Below are positions 1-5,049 of a stretch of 5,049 bases of DNA, piece by piece. The DNA is from Candidatus Pelagibacter sp. GTDB lineage: Bacteria; Pseudomonadota; Alphaproteobacteria; Pelagibacterales; Pelagibacteraceae. Position numbers and translations under genes: made by a program. Every line of letters starts with the position of its first letter. Position 1 is the first letter of the stretch. The notes under the pieces were generated by a model. That model saw only the letters and a program-made list of their open reading frames with translations, had not been told where the DNA came from and made no database searches. The stretch spans positions 1 through 5,049 of the forward strand of contig JAFJTK010000155.1 in assembly GCA_017880265.1 (NCBI GenBank). The letters run 5' to 3'.

Positions 1-44
1 CCTAAATTCATAAATTTTGGTTACTTTATATTGATTATATTGAA
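1..44. other. Short AT-rich spacer after csiD
   Basis: The only sequence outside a recognised gene. It has no GC-rich stem followed by a T-run on the minus strand, so no intrinsic terminator is visible after csiD. A minus-strand ATG at 9-11 could be the first codon of a following gene, but only four codons' worth of bases remain and no good ribosome site precedes it. A short direct repeat, TATATTGA at 27-34 and 36-43, is probably chance in such AT-rich DNA. Confidence 0.5.
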
Positions 45-956
45 TTAATTAATAAAAAAAGAGCCTCTAATTCTTAACAATTCTCTACTTAATTCTTCAT
101 TCTCTTTAAAAGGTTTTCTTCCATGAAGCCAAAAGTAATTATTAGCAATTATTGAAGATCCAACAGGTAATTTGGTAATGGCTTTGTTTTTACTTTCTTC
201 TAAACCATCTGATAATCTTTGTAAAAAATTACCCTGTTTCATATTTTTAGGCTCAGGAAATTGATCAATGTAAGAAATAGTAGGTTTGCCATCAGCGTCA
301 GAAGAAAATACTGGATGCTCTACCTTGTAATCTATATTTTTACTTTTTGGTGAACCCCAAATAAAATTCTGTTTACCAATAGGATCATTATATAAATCCT
401 CACAATGTTCCCAATCATCAAGGTGTAACATTGCCGTTTCTCCACCTTCTACATTTTGTTCATCAATTTTAGTCATTAATAACCAATCTGTAACTTCTTT
501 AACATAAGTTCCATCTGTATGGAGATCCATATTTGTATAAGCTTTTCTTAAATACGAGTCACTTTTATCCTCATGCTTAACAGTAAATCTTGCATAATAT
601 TTTCCAGCCATTGAGTCATGGTTTGGAATTCCAATCAAATGAGCAATAGCAGTAGATAATTTAACTAAAAAGTTATGATCAATTTTAGAATTAATATTCT
701 TAGGACCAATAATAAAACAACCTGTTTCTCGATCTCTTATTATCTTATTCATTAATTTGCCTAATTTATTAGATGTAAGATCATCTAGACTTTTAGCTAA
801 AGTAAAACGTGTGAATGGTTTATATTCTAGTGCAGTGATATCAAACTTGTTAAATGGAAATATTAATTTATCTAAAATTTCATTTTCAATATCAATATTA
901 ATTATTCTTTTTGAATTATTGTGTTCTGAAATTGTTAGACCAGCAATTTTTTCCAT
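45..956 (-). CDS. csiD: CsiD/GlaH-type Fe(II)/2-oxoglutarate-dependent glutarate 2-hydroxylase
   Basis: A 303-residue protein that resembles E. coli CsiD (GlaH, 325 residues) along its whole length, as judged from memory of that sequence. The family hydroxylates glutarate to L-2-hydroxyglutarate, using 2-oxoglutarate and O2 and releasing succinate and CO2, in the cytoplasmic route from lysine via 5-aminovalerate. The iron-binding facial triad is visible: H146 and D148 in MDLHTDGTYV and H278 in FWLHGR. R297 in LLRIRGSFF fits the 2-oxoglutarate-binding arginine. All four sit a constant 14 residues before E. coli H160, D162, H292 and R311. Other family stretches are ALEYKPF (42-48), AHLIG (105-109), GKYYARF (118-124), KIDEQN (163-168), LHLDDWEH (177-184) and YIDQF (229-233). 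The protein is shorter at both ends: about 14 residues at the N-terminus and about 8 after the arginine segment. Its ATG overlaps the azlD stop (TAATG), so translation is probably coupled. Only a weak GTGGG-like ribosome site precedes it. Family is near certain; glutarate as substrate is inferred from homology. Confidence 0.93.
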   Translation of the reverse strand: MEKIAGLTISEHNNSKRIINIDIENEILDKLIFPFNKFDITALEYKPFTRFTLAKSLDDLTSNKLGKLMNKIIRDRETGCFIIGPKNINSKIDHNFLVKLSTAIAHLIGIPNHDSMAGKYYARFTVKHEDKSDSYLRKAYTNMDLHTDGTYVKEVTDWLLMTKIDEQNVEGGETAMLHLDDWEHCEDLYNDPIGKQNFIWGSPKSKNIDYKVEHPVFSSDADGKPTISYIDQFPEPKNMKQGNFLQRLSDGLEESKNKAITKLPVGSSIIANNYFWLHGRKPFKENEELSRELLRIRGSFFIN

Positions 957-1279
957 TATAAATACCCACTTAATAAAGCCATCATGATAGCAGAAATTAC
1001 TGTTGGATAAACAAAATTTCTTTTAGATATAAAGAATATAAATAAGCAAAATAATACTACAGTTGCTCTACTTAAATAGCTAGCATCAGATAATACTCCA
1101 ACAGGAAAAATAATTGTTCTAGCGATCAAGGCAGCTAATGTTGAATATGCAAGACAATTAAAATATCTAAATAATTTTGAAGTCTCTTTTATTCCCTCAG
1201 AAGAAATAGCTCCTAATAATCTAGAAGAGAATGTTGCTAACGATGTAACTAAAATTGCAAGTACTATGCTAGTTGACAT
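956..1279 (-). CDS. azlD: AzlD-family branched-chain amino acid exporter small subunit
   Basis: A 107-residue, very hydrophobic protein of the size and layout of AzlD, the small partner of AzlC. In characterised pairs (B. subtilis AzlCD, and the related BrnFE of Corynebacterium) both subunits are needed to export branched-chain amino acids. About four membrane segments can be seen, near residues 3-23, 40-58, 66-84 and 88-106. R20, at the end of the first segment, matches the conserved arginine of the family's TYLPR-like motif, and the stretch around 43-52 (LAYSTLAALI) matches the family's PPAVLAAL-like segment. The start is well supported: AGGAG lies six bases before the ATG, inside the end of azlC. 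The first 11 bases overlap azlC, and the stop overlaps the csiD start. The substrate cannot be read from the sequence; sitting next to csiD, it might be a lysine-pathway compound rather than leucine or valine. Confidence 0.85.
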   Translation of the reverse strand: MSTSIVLAILVTSLATFSSRLLGAISSEGIKETSKLFRYFNCLAYSTLAALIARTIIFPVGVLSDASYLSRATVVLFCLFIFFISKRNFVYPTVISAIMMALLSGYL

Positions 1280-1973
1280 TTAGTTCTCCTATTAAATAAG
1301 CAATAGTTCCACCAACAAGTCCACCAAGTAAAATTGACCATTCAGGAGATAAAAAATAGAATATTGGTCCCAATAATAATCCTAATACTACAGACGCTGC
1401 TATTTGAATTGTTTTCATTGCTCCTACCATCATACATAAAAAGTAAATTGGATTTAAAATTGCTAAACCCATCATCATATTTTTATCTAAGTAATCAGAT
1501 GCATAAAATCCAATAAAAGTGCCTATAACTGCTGTAGTCCAAGTTGCACACCCAATTCCAATCCAAAAATCAATTCTGAATTTTTTATCAATTTCTTTAT
1601 ATTTACTTTTCATTATTAGCCATGCGGAGACTGCAATAAAATGACATGAAAAATAATATTTCCATCTTGGTTGACTTTCATGCATCATTAATGGAAATAA
1701 TGAGACTGCCATTGGATAAAGCCTAGCATTAACAAACCAAACTGCTAAAAAAATATTAAGTAATGACGCTCCAACTAATAACGACTCAGCCATTACTAAT
1801 GAGCCAGGTAAAGCATAAGTAAGCATAGTTGAAAAAATGCTTTCCTGAATATTAAAGCCTAAATTTTTAAGAAGTGCACCGATTGCGATAAAACAACAGC
1901 CAAGTGCAAGTGCCGGGCTATCTGGAGCTAAAATAGATTTAAAACCTTTAAAGAAAAATTCTTTATTTACCAT
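1269..1973 (-). CDS. azlC: AzlC-family branched-chain amino acid exporter large subunit
   Basis: A 234-residue multi-pass membrane protein, the usual AzlC length. The family forms, with AzlD, a two-component exporter that lets branched-chain amino acids (and toxic analogues such as 4-azaleucine) leave the cell. Hydrophobic stretches lie near residues 20-40, 45-72, 74-95, 103-119, 133-157, 165-187 and 190-230. Family-like features are the N-terminal FFFKGFKSILAP, the YALPGSLVMAESLL segment (53-66, where typical members have a FAGSAQF-like motif), and FVNARLYPMAVSLFP (80-94), matching the NLR...SLAP-like region. The sequence is a divergent member, but the adjacent azlD with an 11-base overlap strongly supports the call. 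The ATG overlaps the livF stop as TAATG, tying it to the upstream ABC importer genes. Having an exporter directly behind an importer in one transcript is unusual and suggests balancing or exchange of related solutes. The substrate is unknown. Confidence 0.85.
   Translation of the reverse strand: MVNKEFFFKGFKSILAPDSPALALGCCFIAIGALLKNLGFNIQESIFSTMLTYALPGSLVMAESLLVGASLLNIFLAVWFVNARLYPMAVSLFPLMMHESQPRWKYYFSCHFIAVSAWLIMKSKYKEIDKKFRIDFWIGIGCATWTTAVIGTFIGFYASDYLDKNMMMGLAILNPIYFLCMMVGAMKTIQIAASVVLGLLLGPIFYFLSPEWSILLGGLVGGTIAYLIGELNVN
1286..1290 (-). promoter_or_regulatory. Ribosome binding site for azlD
   Basis: AGGAG on the minus strand, six bases before the azlD ATG and inside the last codons of azlC. 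It is one of the clearest Shine-Dalgarno sites in the window and fixes the azlD start within the azlC-azlD overlap. Confidence 0.75.
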
Positions 1974-2758
1974 TATCCACCAAGGAATAATCTACCAACA
2001 TCAGGGTTTTTTAGTAAATCATCCCCTTTGCCAGCAATTGCGGTTTGTCCAGATACTAAAACATAGCCTATATCTGCAAACTCTAATCCCTTTTTGGCAT
2101 TTTGTTCTACTAAAATAATTGTTTTTTTTTCGTTTTGTTGAAGATCTCTTAAGATTTCAAAAACCATGTCAATATACCTTGGCTCTAAACCAATTGATGG
2201 TTCGTCAACAAGCAATACTGATGGCTTCATAACTAATGCTCTGGAGATTTCTAACAACCTTCTTTCTCCACCGGATAAAACTTTAGCAGGTTGATTTCTT
2301 CTGTTTCTTAATCTTTCATATTTTTCAAAAATTCTTTCAGCTTCTTGATAGGATTCGTCAGTACTTTCTTTGGAATAACCACCCATCAATAGATTTTCTT
2401 CAACAGTCATATCTGGGAAAACAGAATTATCTTGAAGTATATAAGCAATTCCACATGATGTAAGTTTTTGAGCTGGAGTTAAGCTGGTAATTTCTTTTCC
2501 ATCAATTTCAATTTGTCCTGAAAATATATTTGTAAATCCATATATCGAATGAAGTATAGTTGATTTACCTGCGCCATTTGGACCAATCAAACATAGTGAT
2601 TGAGCTTTACTTACATTTAAATCAAAATCATGAAGAATTTCCATTTTTCCATAACCAGCATTTAAATTTTTGATTGTTAAATGAATTTCATTTGGAGATA
2701 ATTTTTTTAAATCTTCTGGAGTTGGGGCTTTTCCTAATACTTCATATTGATTTGACAT
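1973..2758 (-). CDS. livF: HAAT-family ABC importer ATP-binding protein LivF
   Basis: A 261-residue ABC ATPase, one of two that would power the LivHM permease at the inner face of the cytoplasmic membrane. Walker A is GPNGAGKST (59-67), the Q-loop glutamine is Q109 in YILQD, the signature is LSGGE (161-165), Walker B is VLLVDEP (181-187) with catalytic E186, and the switch position is Q219 in VEQNA, the glutamine usual for LivF in place of histidine. IGLEP (189-193) is also typical. About 25 residues precede the first beta-strand (HLTIKNLNAGYG), making it longer than the common LivF of about 235 residues. This longer start is supported by GGGAG seven bases before the ATG and by the TAATG overlap with livG. 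The stop overlaps the azlC start in the same way. A run of nine T (2123-2131 on the plus strand) lies inside the gene, but the reading frame is intact. Which solute is carried cannot be told from the ATPase. Confidence 0.95.
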   Translation of the reverse strand: MSNQYEVLGKAPTPEDLKKLSPNEIHLTIKNLNAGYGKMEILHDFDLNVSKAQSLCLIGPNGAGKSTILHSIYGFTNIFSGQIEIDGKEITSLTPAQKLTSCGIAYILQDNSVFPDMTVEENLLMGGYSKESTDESYQEAERIFEKYERLRNRRNQPAKVLSGGERRLLEISRALVMKPSVLLVDEPSIGLEPRYIDMVFEILRDLQQNEKKTIILVEQNAKKGLEFADIGYVLVSGQTAIAGKGDDLLKNPDVGRLFLGG

Positions 2759-3498
2759 TATTGCGCTCCCAGATAAGCATCTATTACACGCTTATCATTT
2801 TTAATTTCATCTGGAGATCCATTAGCTAACATTTTTCCATGTGCTAGACAGAAGATGTCTTCGGCTAATTGCATTATCACCTTCATATTGTGTTCGATAA
2901 CTAAGAGTGTAATGCCAAAGTCTTGATTTACTTTAATTAATCTATCTATAATTCCATTGATTAAAGTTGGGTTTATTCCAGCTGTAGGCTCATCTAATAA
3001 AAGCATTTCCGGCTCATTCATTAAAGCCATTGCTAGCTCTAATAGTTTTTGTTGACCAAAAGACAAATCTCCTGCTCTCAATTTTCTTTTTTGATACAAG
3101 CCAACAAAACTTAATAAATTTTCTGCTTTATCTGTTAGATCTTGAGGAATTTTAGAGAATATCTTGATTAAACTCTCGTCACTTCCTTTATGACTAATTA
3201 ACATATTATCTATACAATTTAATTTTCCATAAATTCTTGTTTGTTGAAATGTTCTAAGTAGACCTAATTTTGCTATTACAGGAACTGGCAGCTCAGATAC
3301 TTCTTTGTCATTAAATTTTATAGATCCACTGTCTATAGGATATGTGCCAACTATTGAGTTAAATAATGTTGTTTTACCAGAGCCATTTGGCCCGATTAAA
3401 CCAACTATTTTTCCTTTTTCAACTGACATAGAAATATCAACATTGGCTTTAACACCACCAAAAGATTTACTAACATTATTTACTTCTAAGATGCTCAT
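2758..3498 (-). CDS. livG: HAAT-family ABC importer ATP-binding protein LivG
   Basis: A 246-residue ABC ATPase, the LivG partner of LivF in a branched-chain or hydrophobic amino acid importer. It begins LEVNNVSKSFGGVKA, the typical LivG opening. Walker A is GPNGSGKTT (36-44), the Q-loop is RTFQQ (82-86), the signature is the LivG-type LSFGQQ (145-150), Walker B is MLLLDEP (165-171) with E170, followed by AGINP (173-177), and the H-loop is H203 in VIEHNM. The C-terminal part (about 213-246, ending AYLGAQ) matches the extra C-terminal segment of branched-chain amino acid ABC ATPases. The region between Q-loop and signature is a little shorter than in many LivG proteins, which often run to about 255 residues. 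The ATG overlaps the livM stop by four bases (ATGA) and follows an AGGTGG ribosome site. Confidence 0.95.
   Translation of the reverse strand: MSILEVNNVSKSFGGVKANVDISMSVEKGKIVGLIGPNGSGKTTLFNSIVGTYPIDSGSIKFNDKEVSELPVPVIAKLGLLRTFQQTRIYGKLNCIDNMLISHKGSDESLIKIFSKIPQDLTDKAENLLSFVGLYQKRKLRAGDLSFGQQKLLELAMALMNEPEMLLLDEPTAGINPTLINGIIDRLIKVNQDFGITLLVIEHNMKVIMQLAEDIFCLAHGKMLANGSPDEIKNDKRVIDAYLGAQ
2766..2770 (-). promoter_or_regulatory. Ribosome binding site for livF
   Basis: GGGAG on the minus strand, seven bases before the livF ATG and inside the 3' end of livG. It supports the start that gives LivF its longer N-terminus. Confidence 0.65.
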
Positions 3499-4547
3499 TT
3501 TAGTTCCACCTGTGCTTTACGATCAGCTTCATCAACCACTTCTCCAAATCTCTCTGGATATTTTTCTCTAAGCCATCCCATTAATCCTTCAGGGAAATAA
3601 ATTACAATCACAACAATCAAAACACCTAATGCAACATACTGCCAGCCCAAGAAGTAAGTCCAAAAACCTTCTTTAAATAAGTGAAATAAAGTTGCACCAA
3701 TAACAGGTCCCCATAATGTTCCTTTACCACCGAGTATTGCCATTAAAACCATGAACACACCCATTTCTCTTCCATCAAAAGCAACATCCGTAGAATCTAT
3801 ATAACCAACTAATCCACCCATGATACCTCCTGCTAACCCACAGAAAAATGCAGAGATCATCCATCCAATAATTTTATATTTCATTGTCTGAATACCCATT
3901 GCTTCAGCCTTGTCTTCATTGTCTCTTATTGCATTAAGGACTAATTTAAACCGAGTTGAGTAAACTGATTTTACTGCAACAAAAGTTAATACAAGAACTA
4001 AAAAGCTTAAAAAATAAAAAAACTGTCCTCTAGATTCCAAGTTTCCTGTCTCTGGAAATGGAGGCGTTGTGAACCCTTGTCCTGCACCAATAATTTCAAT
4101 TCCTCCTGAAATTTCACCTGCAGCTACCCCTAAACCTAAAGTACAAATTGCAAAATAGTGTCCTCTAAGTCCTAAAATTGCATAACCAATTAAACCAGCA
4201 ACTATTGTTGGTATAATTGCTGCTGCTAAAAGTCCAAATGCCATACCTTGAAAAAACTGCGTAGGTGAATGTATGAAAGTTTTTTCCCCACCACTTTCTG
4301 TCCATTCTGCTAGTGGGAAAAACATACCCACTTGAACAGAAGCACAAATATACATCCCTAGGCCATAAAAAAGAATATTTCCAAATGAGTTATAACCCAT
4401 TTCGCCACCTTGAATATTCCAAGTTAAGGCTAAAACAATTAATATACAAAGAATTGATAATTGAACTTTAAACGCTGGAAGCATAAATGGTGCAAGAACA
4501 CCAAAAATCAGTATTGCAGCGTATAAAATAATATTGTTATTTTTCAT
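3495..4547 (-). CDS. livM: HAAT-family ABC importer permease LivM
   Basis: A 350-residue inner-membrane permease of the branched-chain amino acid (LivM) type, expected to pair with LivH to form the channel. Hydrophobic segments cover most of the protein, with about nine or ten spans. Family landmarks are LRGHYFAICTLG (127-138), GAGQGFTTPP (154-163, the usual G.G..G loop), the cytoplasmic ATPase-contact region AIRDNEDKAEAMGI (206-219), and GGKGTLWGPVIGA (273-285). The segment QGGEMGYNSFGNILFYGLG (46-64) replaces the more common VGYAGQ.SLG.A.F.G.G. The stretch at 75-100 (FFPLAEW...FIHSP) is a longer hydrophilic loop than is typical of LivM, and the last 24 residues form a charged tail. The ATG overlaps the livH stop by four bases (ATGA); the ribosome site is weak, so translation is probably coupled to livH. 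Family is clear; the transported substrate is not. Confidence 0.94.
   Translation of the reverse strand: MKNNNIILYAAILIFGVLAPFMLPAFKVQLSILCILIVLALTWNIQGGEMGYNSFGNILFYGLGMYICASVQVGMFFPLAEWTESGGEKTFIHSPTQFFQGMAFGLLAAAIIPTIVAGLIGYAILGLRGHYFAICTLGLGVAAGEISGGIEIIGAGQGFTTPPFPETGNLESRGQFFYFLSFLVLVLTFVAVKSVYSTRFKLVLNAIRDNEDKAEAMGIQTMKYKIIGWMISAFFCGLAGGIMGGLVGYIDSTDVAFDGREMGVFMVLMAILGGKGTLWGPVIGATLFHLFKEGFWTYFLGWQYVALGVLIVVIVIYFPEGLMGWLREKYPERFGEVVDEADRKAQVELK
3506..3511 (-). promoter_or_regulatory. Ribosome binding site for livG
   Basis: AGGTGG on the minus strand, seven bases before the livG ATG and within the last codons of livM. It differs from AGGAGG by one base and supports the ATGA overlap start. 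Confidence 0.6.
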
Positions 4548-5049
4548 TTTAAATATTCTCTTTTTCTAGAAAGTTTAAATCTTCGATAAACTAAAATTAA
4601 AACTAACAATAAGAATACAGAACCTATTCTAAACTCTGTCCCTAGAATATAATCAGCAAATTCTTCAAATACACCTAAACCCATTCCTGAAACTGCAACA
4701 CCTGGCAAATTTCCCAGTCCTGCAATAATAACAATCATGAAAGATCTAATTGTATAAGGTAGACCCATATAAGGATGTATTGTAAATGTAATAGCAACTA
4801 ATGCACCTGCTACACCACAAAGTGCTGCATTAATTCCAAATGTAGCTGCATAAACTTTTTCAGTATCAACTCCTAAAATTTTAGCTGCTCTAGCATTTTG
4901 TGCTGTTGCTCTAATTGCCCGCCCTAACTTTGATTTTTTCATATAAATAACGAGCCCTATTGCAAAAATAATACTTATAATGGCTGAAAATAATTTAGAA
5001 TTTGGAAGTGTAACTGAATTATTAAACAACATAGTTGTTCCAAATTCAG
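4544..5049 (-). CDS. livH: HAAT-family ABC importer permease LivH (5' end missing)
   Basis: The C-terminal 168 residues or so of a LivH-type permease. The open frame runs through the window edge: codons upstream of the methionine at 5032 read EFGTT with no stop, so 5032 is an internal methionine and not the start. Full LivH proteins are about 290-310 residues, so a bit under half is missing. The diagnostic cytoplasmic motif is KLGRAIRATAQNARAAKILGVD (split here as KLGRAIRATAQ and NARAAKILGVD, encoded about 4867-4932), followed by FGINAALCGVAGALVAI and IIAGLGNLPGVAVSG, both typical of LivH near the C-terminus. At least four hydrophobic spans are visible. It ends in a basic tail, RRFKLSRKREYLK. 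The stop overlaps the livM start by four bases. The missing gene start, any substrate-binding protein and the promoter probably lie beyond 5049. Confidence 0.93.
   Translation of the reverse strand, partial: EFGTTMLFNNSVTLPNSKLFSAIISIIFAIGLVIYMKKSKLGRAIRATAQNARAAKILGVDTEKVYAATFGINAALCGVAGALVAITFTIHPYMGLPYTIRSFMIVIIAGLGNLPGVAVSGMGLGVFEEFADYILGTEFRIGSVFLLLVLILVYRRFKLSRKREYLK

Noticed and set aside
27..43. Direct repeat TATATTGA spaced by one base as an operator or iteron
   Set aside because: Eight-base AT-rich repeats are expected by chance; there are only two copies and they lie at the end of an operon.
757..987. Plus-strand open frame of 76 codons opposite csiD
   Set aside because: It lies antisense to a well-supported conserved gene, shows no recognisable domain, and is expected by chance in AT-rich coding DNA.
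1334..1516. Plus-strand open frame of 60 codons opposite azlC
   Set aside because: Its hydrophobic content mirrors the membrane protein on the other strand; there is no independent support.
2123..2131. Run of nine T as a possible phase-variation tract or frameshift in livF
   Set aside because: The livF frame reads through correctly to the VEQNA switch motif and the stop, and such runs are common in AT-rich genomes.
3305..3571. Plus-strand open frame of 88 codons opposite livG and the end of livM
   Set aside because: Antisense to the Walker A region of livG and crossing a gene junction, with no family resemblance.
4165..4347. Minus-strand open frame of 60 codons inside livM
   Set aside because: An out-of-frame shadow of livM, rich in cysteine, serine and tryptophan, with no plausible product.
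5032..5032. ATG at 5032 as the start of a short standalone permease gene
   Set aside because: The frame stays open to the window edge upstream and the protein would lack the first half of LivH, so this is an internal methionine of a truncated view.

Overview
The window is one uninterrupted stretch of minus-strand coding sequence. It is strongly AT-rich (roughly a third G+C by eye), with AT-rich codon choice and essentially no non-coding DNA between genes. This compact style, together with the proteins encoded, suggests an AT-rich, streamlined alphaproteobacterium such as the SAR11/Pelagibacterales group or a similar marine lineage. That assignment is an inference from composition and architecture, since no phylogenetic marker gene is present.

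In the direction of transcription (high to low coordinates) the order is: livH (permease, 5' end cut by the window edge), livM (second permease), livG and livF (the two ATPases), azlC and azlD (a two-part branched-chain amino acid exporter), and a CsiD/GlaH-type Fe(II)/2-oxoglutarate-dependent oxygenase. Every junction overlaps: ATGA at livH-livM and livM-livG, TAATG at livG-livF, livF-azlC and azlD-csiD, and an 11-base overlap at azlC-azlD. Six genes are complete. No promoter or terminator was recognised, so the transcript should start beyond 5049 and may continue past position 1.

The four Liv proteins would form a hydrophobic amino acid transporter (HAAT) family ABC importer; the periplasmic binding protein (LivK-like) is not in the window. 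AzlCD would export a related amino acid or organic anion. The last gene closely resembles E. coli CsiD/GlaH, which hydroxylates glutarate to L-2-hydroxyglutarate in lysine breakdown, and it keeps the iron and 2-oxoglutarate ligands. The notable point is the combination: a HAAT importer, an AzlCD exporter and a glutarate hydroxylase in one translationally coupled operon. This suggests a dedicated uptake and catabolism module for glutarate or a lysine-derived C5 compound (5-aminovalerate, lysine), which is an inference from gene context.
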